Positions 9,869 through 19,439 are shown, numbered from the stretch's first letter. The stretch: DNA of 64,000 nucleotides from Exilibacterium tricleocarpae (GCF_007004655.1 NZ_ML660110.1:28877-92876); one strand, 5' to 3'. A program made the numbers and translations. The notes: a model not told the origin generated them from the letters alone.

Positions 9869-11008
9869 ATGTCTGCCCTTCCGTACTGGCGGCTGTCGAG
9901 TTTTTACTTTTGCTACTTTGCCGTGGTCGGGACACTGGTTCCCTTTTGGGGCCTGTATCTGCAGGCGCAGGGGTTCAGTCCCCAGGCCATCGGCGGCATC
10001 GGCGCTGTGCTGATGGTGACCAAAGTCATCGCGCCCAATATCTGGGGCTGGTTGGCCGATCGCAGTGGCCGGCGCCTGGGTATTATTCGCTGGGGCGGTT
10101 TTTGCGCGTGCGTATGTTTTTTGGGCGTGTTTTTGCAGCCCGGTCTTGCCGGTATGCTGATGATCGTCACCGCCTACAGCTTTTTCTGGAATGCCGTGCT
10201 GGCGCAGTTCGAAGTGATCACGCTGGGTTATCTCGGTAAGCAGGCCCACCGCTACGGCCAGATTCGCCTGTGGGGGTCGGTCGGTTTTGTCGTGGTGGTG
10301 GCTGGGCTCGGCTGGCTATTCGATCACCTGTCAGTTAGTTACCTGCCGTTTTTTGTCCTCACTTTCCTGTTGCTGATTTGGATCTGCAGCCTCACCCTGG
10401 CGGAGCCGGCGCGCCCGGCAAGCACAGTGTCCGAGCGCGGCTTTTTACAGATTGTGAAACAGCCGCCGGTGTTGTGTTTTCTTCTGGCGGGTTTTTTTCT
10501 CCAGATCAGCCACGGCAGTTACTACACATTTTTCAGCCTCTACCTGGAAGAGTTTGGTTATCGCAGGGTCTCGATCGGTGGCCTGTGGGCGCTGGGGGTG
10601 ATGGCCGAGATGGCGATATTTTTTGTTATGTACCGATTGATACCGCGCTTTGGTTTGCGCCGCCTGTTTCTGTTCAGTCTGGTGTTGGCGGCACTGCGCT
10701 GGTGGTTGGTGACGTATTTTGTAAACTCAGTTGCGCTATTGTTGTTCGCGCAAGTGTTGCACGCGTTTACCTTTGGTGTTGCCCATGCCGTTGCCATAGA
10801 ATTGGTGAGAATTTTTTTTGGCGCGAAAAACCAAGGGCAGGGCCAGGCGTTATACAGTGCCACCAGTTTTGGCGCCGGTGGCGCGGTGGGTGCGGCGCTG
10901 AGCGGAACCCTTTGGGCCGTCAATCCACAACTGCCTTTTGTAATGAGTATTTTTGCAGCGCTGGTGGCCCTGCTTTTCGCATGGTTTGTGGTAATAACTG
11001 ATAGTTAG
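9869..11008 (+). CDS. MFS transporter, nucleoside-symporter/HcaT-like
   Basis: The 379-residue hydrophobic protein has about eleven to twelve membrane helices. The MFS loop between helices 2 and 3 reads GWLADRSGRR (about residues 57-66), the classic G-x-L-a-D-r-x-G-r-r signature. The opening LSSFYFCYFAVVGTLVPFWGLYL and the second-half AVAIELVRIFF and GAKNQGQGQALY segments resemble the MFS_1_like/HcaT (3-phenylpropionate) group. The substrate is unknown. It lies 22 bases after aroC on the same strand, so co-transcription is likely, but no functional link is evident. Confidence 0.88.
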   Translation: MSALPYWRLSSFYFCYFAVVGTLVPFWGLYLQAQGFSPQAIGGIGAVLMVTKVIAPNIWGWLADRSGRRLGIIRWGGFCACVCFLGVFLQPGLAGMLMIVTAYSFFWNAVLAQFEVITLGYLGKQAHRYGQIRLWGSVGFVVVVAGLGWLFDHLSVSYLPFFVLTFLLLIWICSLTLAEPARPASTVSERGFLQIVKQPPVLCFLLAGFFLQISHGSYYTFFSLYLEEFGYRRVSIGGLWALGVMAEMAIFFVMYRLIPRFGLRRLFLFSLVLAALRWWLVTYFVNSVALLLFAQVLHAFTFGVAHAVAIELVRIFFGAKNQGQGQALYSATSFGAGGAVGAALSGTLWAVNPQLPFVMSIFAALVALLFAWFVVITDS

Positions 11009-11085
11009 CTGTTTTTCACTTTTTTACAAACGCGGCTATATACCGGAATTATTTCATAAACTCGCCTATCTACGAGACAAATTGC

Positions 11086-11114
11086 TTGATTACGCTGCCA
11101 ACCCCTTTTATGCT
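11086..11114 (+). promoter_or_regulatory. Candidate sigma-70 promoter
   Basis: TTGATT (11086-11091) and TATGCT (11109-11114) are separated by exactly 17 bases, 102 bases upstream of the exported Cys-rich protein gene and 78 bases after the MFS stop codon. Both boxes match four of six consensus positions. This is a prediction from sequence only. Confidence 0.5.
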
Positions 11115-11215
11115 CTTACTTAGGACTTTTAAGTCACTTCTGTGCGCAGGAGACCCGCTGCACTGATCACCTCTGCAAATTCTGCGAATTAAATTAACGT
11201 GTGGTTAAGTAAAAG

Positions 11216-12145
11216 ATGAAGCTCATCTCGCTCATAGTTATCATGATGGCGGCTCTGCCCGCTTATGCCGCCAATCGCCAATGTCCACAGGTGGATTGTG
11301 ATTGTGATGGTGTCGTTGGTGCGGAATGGCAAAAGGAATGTCGTAATCACGAGAAAGCCCTGATTAAGGCCTGTGTGGCCAACAAGGGTAAACCCACCAG
11401 CTACTGTCGCGTCCAGGGTTTGGATGCATTTCCCGTTGCGCTCAGCGTCAAACCGAAACGCCACCCCACAGTGGACGAGGCCGGTATCGAGGCATTGCAG
11501 GAGCAAATCAAATCCTTCGTCTGGTCTGTGGGACAAGACAGTCATGCCGCCGAGGTACTCGAGAAGCGCGGGGACTACGCCCAGGCATTGAGCCAGTACA
11601 AGTCCGAGGAGAAAACCCTCGGCAAAATCCATCAACTGCATCACCAGATTGCGCAGAGCTGGATCGCCCTGCAAAATCCGGAGGAAGCACTTGACTACTG
11701 GGAAGACGTCGCGAATTCCGGGCGTAAAAACGAGAAGGGCGGCCTCGCCGATATCAAGGCACTGTGGTCAATCTGGCAGTCCAATCGGGTCGCCAAAGAC
11801 CAAAAACGCACGGTGCAGTTGCTGGCTATGCGCAGAATGCGCAATCTCGGTAACCAGATGGAGCGATTGGCAGATGCACACAGCCGATCCCAACAGATGG
11901 AGAAAGCGGCGGAATATTGGCAGCTTGCCGCTGATATGGCCGAACAACTGGCCGTGTGGAAGCAGCAGGTAAAAGATAAACCTGCCTTCGTGCGTTATTA
12001 TCGCAATCAGGCTGCCGCTCGTTGGAACAAGGCTGCGCTTTTTTGGCGACAGACAGAGGCGGCCGAGGAACAGGCTGACTTTGCCCGTAACGAAGCTGAG
12101 CGAATTTTAAACGGAACGGAACAAAAGTCTATCGCCGATCTTTAG
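11216..12145 (+). CDS. Exported Cys-rich protein with helical (TPR-like) repeats, function unknown
   Basis: I do not recognise this 309-residue protein. It has a clear signal peptide (MKLISLIVIMMAALPAYAAN, cleavage near residue 19). It is followed by a Cys-rich segment with six cysteines within about 50 residues (CPQVDCDCDG..., EC, AC, YC), which could form disulfides in the periplasm. Residues about 85-300 are strongly helical with TPR-like patterns such as AEVLEKRGDYAQALSQYKSE and SWIALQNPEEALDYWEDVA. No lipobox is present. It stands alone: a predicted promoter lies upstream and a terminator follows at 12249. The stop codon is embedded in a 15-bp tandem repeat. Confidence 0.7.
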   Translation: MKLISLIVIMMAALPAYAANRQCPQVDCDCDGVVGAEWQKECRNHEKALIKACVANKGKPTSYCRVQGLDAFPVALSVKPKRHPTVDEAGIEALQEQIKSFVWSVGQDSHAAEVLEKRGDYAQALSQYKSEEKTLGKIHQLHHQIAQSWIALQNPEEALDYWEDVANSGRKNEKGGLADIKALWSIWQSNRVAKDQKRTVQLLAMRRMRNLGNQMERLADAHSRSQQMEKAAEYWQLAADMAEQLAVWKQQVKDKPAFVRYYRNQAAARWNKAALFWRQTEAAEEQADFARNEAERILNGTEQKSIADL

Positions 12146-12192
12146 GGCGAGGGACTTTAGGGCGAGGGACTTTAGGGCGAGGGACTTTAGGG
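12141..12192 (+). repeat. 15-bp tandem repeat overlapping a stop codon
   Basis: Three and a half copies of TTTAGGGCGAGGGAC run from 12141 to 12192. The first copy contains the TAG stop codon of the exported helical protein (12143-12145), and because the unit is a multiple of three each further copy carries another in-frame TAG. Slippage expansion is the simplest origin. Confidence 0.9.
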
Positions 12193-12248
12193 AAAGTAGC
12201 TTCAGGACGAGCAGGCAAGCAGTGAAAATCTGAAAAGAAAAACAAAGA

Positions 12249-12273
12249 AAGCCGGCATAGTGCCGGCTTTTTT
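12249..12273 (+). terminator. Rho-independent terminator
   Basis: AAGCCGGCA (12249-12257) pairs perfectly with TGCCGGCTT (12261-12269) across a 3-base loop and runs into six T. It lies 104 bases after the exported helical protein gene and just before the end of the converging beta-barrel gene; the A-rich left side may give weak function in both directions. Confidence 0.88.
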
Positions 12274-12315
12274 CTGCCTTGCTTTGCGGTAATGACCGCT
12301 AGCAGCTGTTATGCA

Positions 12316-13062
12316 TTAGAAATGCAGTGTTATAGCGGCATAGGGGCCGTCCAGTGTGATGTCCGCTTCCAGATCATCGAGATCGTCCAGCGACAAAGCC
12401 ATGCGGCGGTAACCCAGCTCAAAACCTACATCGACAACCAGCGACTCATAAGCGTAGGCGACTTTGGCAGAGGCGTCCGACAGGGTGTTGCCGTCGTAGG
12501 TGATGATATTGGCGTCGGCACCTACCGAAAACCCGGTGAACGGTAAATCGAATTGCGCTTTGGCGTAAGCCATCGGCAGCACTGCATCGAGGTCCACGGT
12601 TTCGCTGCGGTCAGTGTTTTCACTGCGCACCGAGGCCTCGCCGTCGAAGGCGCGCAGGGTCATGCCGAGATCGAGAGTCACCCAGTTGTCGAGAATTTCA
12701 TAATAAAGCACGACATCGGTATGACTCAGGTCCAGATCGGTAACCACGCTGTCGGTGGCGGTGAAAGTGACATCGTCGAGGGTGAAGTCGCGGGTCAGCG
12801 TGGCCGATGCCTCCGACTCGACGTTGGTGTTTTGCAGCTTGATATTCGGCAGCAGCGGCACCGGGTGCTCCAGGGCGACGTAGAAGAAGTTGTTGTCCTC
12901 GTCGTCCAGCCCCAATTCGTCCAGATCGATGCTGTCGACCCCGGTGTCACCCCCGTAATCGGCCTGCCAGATACCGACGCCTGCGTAGACACCTAGGATG
13001 GTGTCCGCCTGGGCGAGGGGAGCCAGTGCAGCCAGGCAAGTGGCGCTAACTATTTTCTTCAT
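12316..13062 (-). CDS. Outer-membrane beta-barrel protein (TIGR04219-like)
   Basis: From the ATG at 13062, behind GGAG, the protein has 248 residues and begins MKKIVSATCLAALAPLAQA, a Sec signal peptide. An in-frame start five codons upstream is less likely. The mature part alternates hydrophobic and polar residues (for example GVYAGVGIWQADYGG, YVALEHPVPLLPNIKLQ, ELGYRRMALSLDDLDDL) and ends in a terminal Phe (AAITLHF), the sorting signature of outer-membrane barrels. The pattern and length match the TIGR04219 outer-membrane family as I know it. Ligand and role are unknown. It is a single gene on the minus strand. Confidence 0.8.
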   Translation of the reverse strand: MKKIVSATCLAALAPLAQADTILGVYAGVGIWQADYGGDTGVDSIDLDELGLDDEDNNFFYVALEHPVPLLPNIKLQNTNVESEASATLTRDFTLDDVTFTATDSVVTDLDLSHTDVVLYYEILDNWVTLDLGMTLRAFDGEASVRSENTDRSETVDLDAVLPMAYAKAQFDLPFTGFSVGADANIITYDGNTLSDASAKVAYAYESLVVDVGFELGYRRMALSLDDLDDLEADITLDGPYAAITLHF

Positions 13063-13262
13063 GCGGAGGTTCTCCAATCAGAGTAATAGGCGAGGTCTTA
13101 AGCGAGGCCGCTTGGCAGCTCCACCAAACCTGGAATTTTAAGCGACAATCTAAAGTAAATTCTCTAAAACAACTGTTAACCTTATCAACTCTAGACTATT
13201 TCCTGTGTCTGTTTTTCGAATTTAACGCCATTATGGGCGGGTGTTGCAACAGGATGCGGGTA

Positions 13263-14132
13263 TTAAGTCTCTTTCAGCAGCCGCAAAAATGCGGTGGCCG
13301 CGTTGCTCAGGCTGCGCTCGCGATGGTAGATGCAGCCCAGTTGCCGGGTCAGCCCCGCCAGGTCCAGGGTGGTCAGTTGCCCGTCGATAATGGTGGTGGG
13401 CAGCACACTCCAGCCGAGTCCGATCGACACCATCATTTTGATGGTTTCCAGATAGTTGGTGGCCATACTCAGGCGCAGTGGCAACTGTTGCGCATCGAAC
13501 AGACTTTTGACCAGTGCTGTTGTGTAGGTGGCCGCCTCGGGCAGGATGGCGGGGTAGCGACTGAGATCGGCCAGGGTGACGGCCTCGCACAAGCGCAGCG
13601 GGTGATCGGTGGCGCAAACGAAAGCCAGCGGATCAGACCAGATGGTATGGGACAACAGCGCCGATTCGGCGTCGGGCCCGAGGGTGACCACCGCCAGTTC
13701 GACCTGTCCCTGCAGCACGGCATCATAGGCTTTTTCCGAATCCAGGAAATCCAGGTCCAGTGTGACCGCCGGGTAGCGCCGGGCAAACCGGCGCAGTACG
13801 GCGGGCAGCCGGTGCAGGCCGATATGGTGGCTGGTGGCGAGATGCAGGCGACCGCTGACACTGCCGGCCAGATCGGCGATCAGGCGCCGGGTATCGGCCA
13901 CCTCCCGCAGAATGTGCTGGGCCCGCGGCAGCAGTGCCCGCCCGGCTTCGGTCAGCGCTGTGCGGCGCCCGATCCGGTCGAACAGGCGGCAGCCCAACTG
14001 TTGTTCCAGAGCCGCAATACGCTTGCTGACCGCCGGTTGAGTCAGGTGCAGCTGCTGTGCTGCAGCGGAGAAGGAGGCCTGCTCCGCCACGGCTCGAAAC
14101 GCCTTGAGGTTTTGAGTGTCCACGGTGCTCAC
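13263..14132 (-). CDS. LysR-family transcriptional regulator divergent from leuC
   Basis: The protein has an N-terminal winged helix-turn-helix (FRAVAEQASFSAAAQQLHLTQPAVSKRIAALEQQLG) and a C-terminal effector-binding fold (about residues 90-285). Start choice is between GTG 14132 (289 residues), GTG 14123 (giving the common M-D-T-Q-N-L-K-A-F opening) and a TTG at 14147; I chose 14132, but 14123 is equally plausible. Divergent orientation to leuC with about 100 bases between suggests it controls the leucine genes; leuC-adjacent LysR regulators occur in pseudomonads. The effector is unknown but could be a leucine-pathway intermediate. Confidence 0.88.
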   Translation of the reverse strand: MSTVDTQNLKAFRAVAEQASFSAAAQQLHLTQPAVSKRIAALEQQLGCRLFDRIGRRTALTEAGRALLPRAQHILREVADTRRLIADLAGSVSGRLHLATSHHIGLHRLPAVLRRFARRYPAVTLDLDFLDSEKAYDAVLQGQVELAVVTLGPDAESALLSHTIWSDPLAFVCATDHPLRLCEAVTLADLSRYPAILPEAATYTTALVKSLFDAQQLPLRLSMATNYLETIKMMVSIGLGWSVLPTTIIDGQLTTLDLAGLTRQLGCIYHRERSLSNAATAFLRLLKET

Positions 14133-14170
14133 TATAAGTATTCTCAAAAGGAATTAAAACTATAAAAAAG

Positions 14171-14189
14171 ATGAATTTGTTTTATTCAT
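14171..14189. promoter_or_regulatory. Candidate LysR operator in the leuC promoter region
   Basis: ATGAAT (14171-14176) and ATTCAT (14184-14189) form a 6-bp palindrome around 7 bases, lying between the divergent LysR gene and leuC. It overlaps a possible leuC promoter (TTGTTT 14177-14182, 17 bases, TAGACT 14200-14205). Placement fits LysR autoregulation and activation of leuC, but no experimental basis is visible. Confidence 0.4.
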
Positions 14190-14235
14190 TACCTCGGCAT
14201 AGACTGGCGCTATTCACAAGACAGGGTGGTGAGCC

Positions 14236-15657
14236 ATGACAGCAAAAACGCTTTACGACAAGCTTTGGGACGCCCATTTCGTCAAGGGTCGGGACGATGG
14301 CACGGCGTTACTCTATATCGACCGGCACATCATCCACGAAGTCACGTCGCCGCAAGCCTTTGAGGGTTTGCGACTGGCCGGGCGCCGGCCCTGGCGGGTG
14401 GACAGTGTGGTGGCCACGCCCGATCACAACGTGCCCACCACCAGCGCCGAGCGCGCCTCGGGTGTGGCCGGCATCGCCGATGCGGTATCGAAAATCCAGG
14501 TGCAGACCCTCGACGACAACTGCGAGGCGTTCGGCATCACTGAGTTTAAGATCAACGACAGCCGCCAGGGCATAGTCCATGTGGTGGGGCCGGAGACCGG
14601 CGCCTGCCTGCCGGGCATGACCATTGTCTGCGGCGATTCCCACACTTCCACCAACGGCGCCCTCGGTGCCTTGTCCCACGGTATCGGCACCAGTGAGGTG
14701 GAGCATGTGCTGGCGACCCAGTGCCTGGTAACCAAGAAGATGAAGAACATGCAGGTGCGGGTGGAGGGGCAATTGGGGCCCGGGGTAACCCCCAAAGATG
14801 TGATTCTGGCGGTTATCGGCGCCATTGGCACCGCCGGAGGCACCGGGCACGCTATTGAATTTGCCGGCCGGGTGTTTAGCGATATGTCGATGGAAGGGCG
14901 TATGACCGTGTGTAATATGGCGATTGAGGCCGGTGCCCGGGTCGGTATGGTCGCCTTCGATGACACTACGCTCGCTTATGTCAAAGGCCGACCTTACGCC
15001 CCCGCAGGCGACCTGTGGGAGCGGGCGGTGGCATCCTGGCGCGATCTTCACAGTGATCCCGGCGCGGTGTTCGACAAGGCGATCACGCTACAGGGCGAGG
15101 ACATCAAGCCCCAGGTCAGTTGGGGTACCTCGCCGGAAATGGTGTTGCCGGTGGATGCGCAGATACCGGACCCGGAAAAACAATCCGATCCGGTCAAGCG
15201 AGAGGGCTATGCCCGGGCGCTCGAGTATATGGGGCTCAGCGCCGGGCAGGCCATTACCGATATCGGGGTCGACCGGGTGTTTATCGGCTCCTGTACCAAT
15301 TCCCGTATTGAGGATTTGCGTGCCGCCGCCGAGGTGGTAAGAGGACGGCGCAAAGCCGCGACGGTGAAACAGGTGCTGGTGGTCCCGGGCTCGGGGCAGG
15401 TAAAAGCGCAGGCGGAGGCGGAAGGACTGGACCGGGTGTTCCTCGATGCCGATATGGAGTGGCGCGAACCCGGCTGCTCCATGTGCCTGGCCATGAATGC
15501 CGACAAACTGGGTGCCGGTGAGCACTGTGCTTCCACCTCGAACCGCAATTTTGAGGGGCGTCAGGGCTATGGCGGCCGCACTCACCTGGTGAGTCCGGCG
15601 ATGGCGGCGGCAGCGGCCGTAGCGGGACATTTTGTCGATGTCCGCGATTTTGATTGA
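14236..15657 (+). CDS. leuC: 3-isopropylmalate dehydratase large subunit
   Basis: The 473-residue protein has the aconitase-superfamily iron-sulfur ligands: Cys in [12 protein letters not shown] (about residues 349-360) and the paired cysteines in [12 protein letters not shown] (about 412-423). [20 protein letters not shown] (about 132-151) is also conserved. With LeuD it forms the [4Fe-4S] isomerase converting 2-isopropylmalate to 3-isopropylmalate in leucine synthesis. leuD begins 27 bases downstream. Length is typical of the bacterial (not archaeal/HACN) form. Confidence 0.98.
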   Translation: MTAKTLYDKLWDAHFVKGRDDGTALLYIDRHIIHEVTSPQAFEGLRLAGRRPWRVDSVVATPDHNVPTTSAERASGVAGIADAVSKIQVQTLDDNCEAFGITEFKINDSRQGIVHVVGPETGACLPGMTIVCGDSHTSTNGALGALSHGIGTSEVEHVLATQCLVTKKMKNMQVRVEGQLGPGVTPKDVILAVIGAIGTAGGTGHAIEFAGRVFSDMSMEGRMTVCNMAIEAGARVGMVAFDDTTLAYVKGRPYAPAGDLWERAVASWRDLHSDPGAVFDKAITLQGEDIKPQVSWGTSPEMVLPVDAQIPDPEKQSDPVKREGYARALEYMGLSAGQAITDIGVDRVFIGSCTNSRIEDLRAAAEVVRGRRKAATVKQVLVVPGSGQVKAQAEAEGLDRVFLDADMEWREPGCSMCLAMNADKLGAGEHCASTSNRNFEGRQGYGGRTHLVSPAMAAAAAVAGHFVDVRDFD

Positions 15658-15684
15658 TCTTTGATCCCCGGAGAGTCTCAACCC

Positions 15685-16329
15685 ATGAAAGCATTTACCA
15701 AGATTACAGGGCTGGTCGCACCTATGGACCGGGCCAATGTCGATACCGATCTTATTATCCCGAAGCAGTTCCTGAAATCCATCAAACGCTCCGGTTTTGG
15801 TCCCAACCTGTTCGACGAGCTGCGCTACCTGGATGAGGGTTACCCCGGGCAGGACGCCAGCCAGCGGCCGGTGAACCCGGAGTTTCCTTTGAATTTCCCC
15901 CGCTATAAAGGCGCCTCTGTGCTGCTGACGCGCAAGAACTTCGGTTGCGGGTCGAGCCGCGAGCACGCCCCCTGGGCGCTGGACGATTACGGCTTCCGCT
16001 GTGTGATCGCGCCGAGTTTCGCCGATATCTTCCACAACAACTGCTTTAAAAACGGCCTCCTGCCCATTGCCTTGACGGCAGCTGAAGTGGATGAGCTGTT
16101 TCAGGCGCTCTACGCCGAGGAGGGCTACCAACTGTCGGTCGATCTGGCGGCGCAGACAGTCACCACACCGCAGGGCAAGCAGTACGCGTTTGAGGTGGAC
16201 GCCTTTCGCAAGCATTGTCTGTTAAACGGTCTGGACGATATCGGTCTGACCCTGCAGGAGAGCGACGCGATTAAATCCTATGAAGAAAAACGCCGCCGGC
16301 AGGCCCCGTGGCTGTTTAATGCGGTATAA
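15685..16329 (+). CDS. leuD: 3-isopropylmalate dehydratase small subunit
   Basis: From ATG 15685 the protein has 214 residues and begins [20 protein letters not shown], the standard LeuD opening; a GGAGAG ribosome site lies at 15669-15674, which excludes an in-frame TTG at 15661. The swivelling-domain motif [15 protein letters not shown] (about residues 83-97), involved in substrate binding, is intact. It partners LeuC. The next leu gene, leuB, is unusually far downstream (466 bases) and separated by a repeat-containing region. Confidence 0.98.
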   Translation: MKAFTKITGLVAPMDRANVDTDLIIPKQFLKSIKRSGFGPNLFDELRYLDEGYPGQDASQRPVNPEFPLNFPRYKGASVLLTRKNFGCGSSREHAPWALDDYGFRCVIAPSFADIFHNNCFKNGLLPIALTAAEVDELFQALYAEEGYQLSVDLAAQTVTTPQGKQYAFEVDAFRKHCLLNGLDDIGLTLQESDAIKSYEEKRRRQAPWLFNAV

Positions 16330-16560
16330 TCGCCCGCTGATTGGCAAGCGGTAGAAAATCCGGCGGCGGTAACTTCTACCAAAAAGATAACCAGTTTATA
16401 AAAAGCGGTCGAGGCCATGGCGTCCTGTCCGTTTTTGTCGTTGTATTTTGTAGAGAATAAGCGTGGTTTGTAGAAAATATCTGTATTAGAAAATAACGAT
16501 GAATAGAGAAAGCTGATTTAATTATTGGATGAATTTTAAATATTTTTTGCCAACCGATCC

Positions 16561-16669
16561 GGTCCTTGCCCGGCAACCAGGGGCGAGACACGCCGTCAAC
16601 CCTTCCCTGGGGGCTCTGCTCGGCATCCATGCCTCACAAGGTCTCGACCCTGGTTACCGGGCAAGAACC
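16561..16669 (+). repeat. Palindromic repeat, divergent/core-only copy A of the MITE-like family
   Basis: Arms 16561-16589 and 16641-16669 pair at 26 of 29 positions around a 51-base core. The core begins ACGCCGTCAACCCTTCCCTG, closely like the cores at 52011 and 54338, and has the small GGCATCCATGCC hairpin where the others have a GACAGCATCCCTGCTGTC hairpin. The arm sequence (TTGCCCGG...) is unrelated to the other copies. It lies in the 466-base leuD-leuB gap. Outside this element (16330-16560 and 16670-16795) the gap is AT-rich at first and holds no gene I can support. Confidence 0.8.
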
Positions 16670-16795
16670 TACCAAAGCGACGTTTAACACCCGGGGGCTG
16701 AGTATTTACTGATTGTTGCGTTGACCCTTATGGATTAAAGACAGTAGCGAAGCAGCCCTGTTCAGAGTAAACCTCCCCCAAACTGGAGCAACACA

Positions 16796-17881
16796 TTGAC
16801 CAAAAATATCCTTATCCTCCCGGGCGACGGCATAGGTCCGGAAATCGTGGCTGAAGCCCGCAAAGTCCTGGCGCGTGCCAATGAACTCTACGATCTGCAA
16901 CTGGCCTTCAGCGAGGACCTGCTCGGCGGCAGCGCCATCGACGCGCACGGCGTGCCGCTGGCCGACGCCACCCTCGAACAGGCGCGCCGGTCCGACGCCA
17001 TTTTGATGGGTGCCGTCGGTGGCCCGAAATGGGACAATCTCGAGCGCGCGATCCGCCCGGAGCGGGGCCTGCTGAAACTGCGTTCCGAACTGGATTTATT
17101 TGCCAATCTGCGCCCCGCGATTCTCTACCCGCAACTGGCCGCCGCCTCGACACTGAAACCGGAGGTGGTCGCCGGTCTGGATATATTGATCGTGCGGGAA
17201 CTGACCGGTGGTATTTATTTTGGCGAGCCGCGCGGTATCCGTACCCTGGAGAACGGCGAGCGGGAAGGCTTTAACACCTATAGATACGCCGAGCACGAGA
17301 TCGAGCGTATCGGCCGCAACGCTTTCGAAATGGCCCGCCAGCGCCAGGGCCGCCTGTGTTCGGTAGACAAGGCCAATGTGCTGGAAGCCACCATCCTCTG
17401 GCGCGAGGTGATGGACCGGCTGGCGCCGGAGTACCCCGATGTGACTCTCTCCCATATGTATGTCGACAACGCTGCCATGCAACTGGTGCGGGCGCCGAAA
17501 CAGTTCGATGTGGTGGTCACCGGCAATATGTTTGGCGATATTTTATCCGATGCGGCCGCCATGTTGACCGGCTCCATCGGTATGCTGCCGTCGGCCTCGC
17601 TGGATAAAAACCGCCGCGGACTCTACGAGCCCTGCCACGGCTCCGCGCCGGATATTGCCGGCCAGGGTATTGCCAACCCACTGGCGACGATTCTTTCGGG
17701 GTCGATGATGCTGCGTTACTCCCTGGATATGGCCGCGGCGGCGGATCGTATCGAGCAGGCAGTCAGCGCGGTGCTGGACCGGGGGCTGCGCACAGGCGAT
17801 ATTTTCACCGATGGCTGTCGCCGGGTGTCCACGGCCGAGATGGGCGATGCGGTGGCGGCGGCGCTGGATAGTGTAGCGTGA
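16796..17881 (+). CDS. leuB: 3-isopropylmalate dehydrogenase
   Basis: The 361-residue protein starts at TTG 16796 behind ACTGGAG and opens [20 protein letters not shown]. The family signatures are present: GGPKWD (about residues 75-80), [14 protein letters not shown], and the NAD/substrate loop [20 protein letters not shown] (about residues 243-262). LeuB oxidises and decarboxylates 3-isopropylmalate to 2-oxoisocaproate. The stop codon TGA (17879-17881) is part of an 8-bp direct repeat (CGTGACAG) that flanks the inserted element downstream, so that insertion landed precisely at the gene end without damaging it. Confidence 0.97.
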   Translation: MTKNILILPGDGIGPEIVAEARKVLARANELYDLQLAFSEDLLGGSAIDAHGVPLADATLEQARRSDAILMGAVGGPKWDNLERAIRPERGLLKLRSELDLFANLRPAILYPQLAAASTLKPEVVAGLDILIVRELTGGIYFGEPRGIRTLENGEREGFNTYRYAEHEIERIGRNAFEMARQRQGRLCSVDKANVLEATILWREVMDRLAPEYPDVTLSHMYVDNAAMQLVRAPKQFDVVVTGNMFGDILSDAAAMLTGSIGMLPSASLDKNRRGLYEPCHGSAPDIAGQGIANPLATILSGSMMLRYSLDMAAAADRIEQAVSAVLDRGLRTGDIFTDGCRRVSTAEMGDAVAAALDSVA

Positions 17882-17884
17882 CAG

Positions 17885-18164
17885 GAATAGCACTTTCTTA
17901 AGCGTATTTGTATCAGTTTATCGATTGCCACCTTAGTTGCATCTATCCCGATTAAGTGTACTGAAGCTCGATTAAGCGTGCTGAAGGTAGGTTTGGCTCT
18001 GGCTGAAGCCTTCAGAAACTCTCGACAGCAGGGATGCTGTCGTGACCAAAAGTAGGCGCTTTAGGCGAGTTCCCAGGGACGGGTTCACAACGTGTTTCTG
18101 AAGGCTTCAGCCAGAGCCAGGCCGGTCAATTAGCACATATTTGCTTGAGGAAATGCCTCTTGGA
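17885..18164 (-). mobile_element. MITE-like nested palindrome, full copy B
   Basis: This 280-bp element begins GAATAGCACTTTCTTAAGC and ends in a degenerate inverted copy of that terminus (18141-18157). Inner arms 17990-18019 and 18094-18123 pair at 28 of 30 positions. The core, read on the minus strand, matches copies C and D (ACCCGTCCCTGGG, then CGACAGCATCCCTGCTGTCG) but carries about 26 extra bases. An 8-bp direct repeat CGTGACAG (17877-17884 and 18165-18172) flanks it, consistent with target-site duplication. It has no coding capacity. It fills most of the 432-base leuB-asd gap together with the microsatellite at 18196. Confidence 0.8.
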
Positions 18165-18195
18165 CGTGACAGCAGTTTAATTGCCGGTAAAATTG

Positions 18196-18245
18196 CTTGG
18201 CTTGGCTTGGCTTGGCTTGGCTTGGCTTGGCTTGGCTTGGCTTGG
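18196..18245 (+). repeat. Pentanucleotide microsatellite (CTTGG)10
   Basis: Ten perfect copies of CTTGG occupy 18196-18245, ending 68 bases before the asd start codon. Perfect pentamers of this length are prone to slippage during replication, and the position is where a promoter or leader would be expected. Confidence 0.97.
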
Positions 18246-18313
18246 CGGCCGCGATCGTTCACAAACAGTAGTTATTGAAAGAAATAGGCAATAGTTAAAA
18301 AGAGGGCAGGGTC

Positions 18314-19423
18314 ATGCGGGTAGGGTTTGTCGGCTGGCGCGGTATGGTGGGCTCGGTATTGATGGAGCGTATGCTGGCGGAAAATGATTTTGCGGATATT
18401 GAGCCGTGCTTCTTCAGCACCTCCAATGTCGGCGGCGAGGGTCCGGCGATCGGGAAACCGATCGAGGCGCTGCAAGATGCCCGCGACATCGAGTCGCTGT
18501 TGCCGCTGCAGGCCATTGTCTCCTGCCAGGGCGGCGACTACACCAAAGCGGTATTTCCGGCGCTGCGCAAGGCCGGTTGGCAGGGGTATTGGATCGATGC
18601 CGCCTCGACCCTGCGCATGGATGACAGCGCCCTGATCGTGCTCGATCCGGTGAATCTGCCGGTTATCCGGGACGGTATCGCCAGGGGCATCAAGAATTTT
18701 ATCGGCGGCAATTGCACGGTCAGTTTGATGTTGATGGGCATCGGCGGCCTGTTGCGCGAGCAGTTGGTCGAGTGGGTGTCGGCCATGACCTACCAGGCCG
18801 CCAGTGGTGCCGGCGCCCAGAATATGCGTGAGCTGCTGCAGCAGATGGGGGCGATACACGGGGCGGTAACCGATCGCTTGAGTGATCCCGCCGCGGCCAT
18901 TCTCGATATCGACCGCGATGTTGCCGCGGCGTTGCGTAGTGACGCCTTGCCGCAGGCCCGCTTTGGCGCGCCTCTGGCCGGCAGCTTGTTACCTTACATT
19001 GATAGCCAATTGGACAACGGCCAGAGTCGGGAAGAGTGGAAGGGGCAGGTAGAGACCAACAAGATACTCGGTGCCGGCCAGCCGCTGCCGGTCGACGGTA
19101 TCTGTGTGCGGGTCGGTGCCATGCGCTGCCACAGTCAGGCGTTGACGATTAAACTGAACCGCGATGTGCCGCTGGACGATATCCACTCGCTGCTGGCGGA
19201 AGCCAACCCCTGGGCCAAAGTCATCCCCAACACCCGCGCCGACAGCCTTGCCGAACTGACCCCGGCGGCGGTGACCGGCACACTCGAGGTACCGGTGGGG
19301 CGCCTGCGTAAAATGGCTATGGGCGGCGAGTACCTGTCGGCTTTCACCGTGGGTGATCAACTGCTGTGGGGCGCGGCCGAACCCCTGCGGCGTATGCTGC
19401 GGATATTGATTGAAGAAGCCTGA
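18314..19423 (+). CDS. asd: Aspartate-semialdehyde dehydrogenase (enterobacterial type)
   Basis: The 369-residue protein has the NADP motif [17 protein letters not shown] (about residues 4-20), the active-site cysteine in [12 protein letters not shown] (about 133-144) and the [11 protein letters not shown] loop. It matches the long Gram-negative Asd (E. coli 367 residues). It reduces aspartyl phosphate to aspartate semialdehyde, the branch point to lysine, diaminopimelate, threonine and methionine. It starts at ATG 18314 behind GAGGGCAGGG. A second, distantly related Asd follows directly, overlapping region by region as in Pseudomonas. The upstream region is occupied by a MITE-like repeat and a (CTTGG)10 tract. 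Confidence 0.96.
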   Translation: MRVGFVGWRGMVGSVLMERMLAENDFADIEPCFFSTSNVGGEGPAIGKPIEALQDARDIESLLPLQAIVSCQGGDYTKAVFPALRKAGWQGYWIDAASTLRMDDSALIVLDPVNLPVIRDGIARGIKNFIGGNCTVSLMLMGIGGLLREQLVEWVSAMTYQAASGAGAQNMRELLQQMGAIHGAVTDRLSDPAAAILDIDRDVAAALRSDALPQARFGAPLAGSLLPYIDSQLDNGQSREEWKGQVETNKILGAGQPLPVDGICVRVGAMRCHSQALTIKLNRDVPLDDIHSLLAEANPWAKVIPNTRADSLAELTPAAVTGTLEVPVGRLRKMAMGGEYLSAFTVGDQLLWGAAEPLRRMLRILIEEA

Positions 19424-19439
19424 GCGGCGGGAGCAGATT

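Noticed and set aside
17885..18172. Integron attC site
   Set aside because: The palindromes are longer and nested, lack the R/L box core sites (GTTRRRY) and no integrase or cassette array is near.
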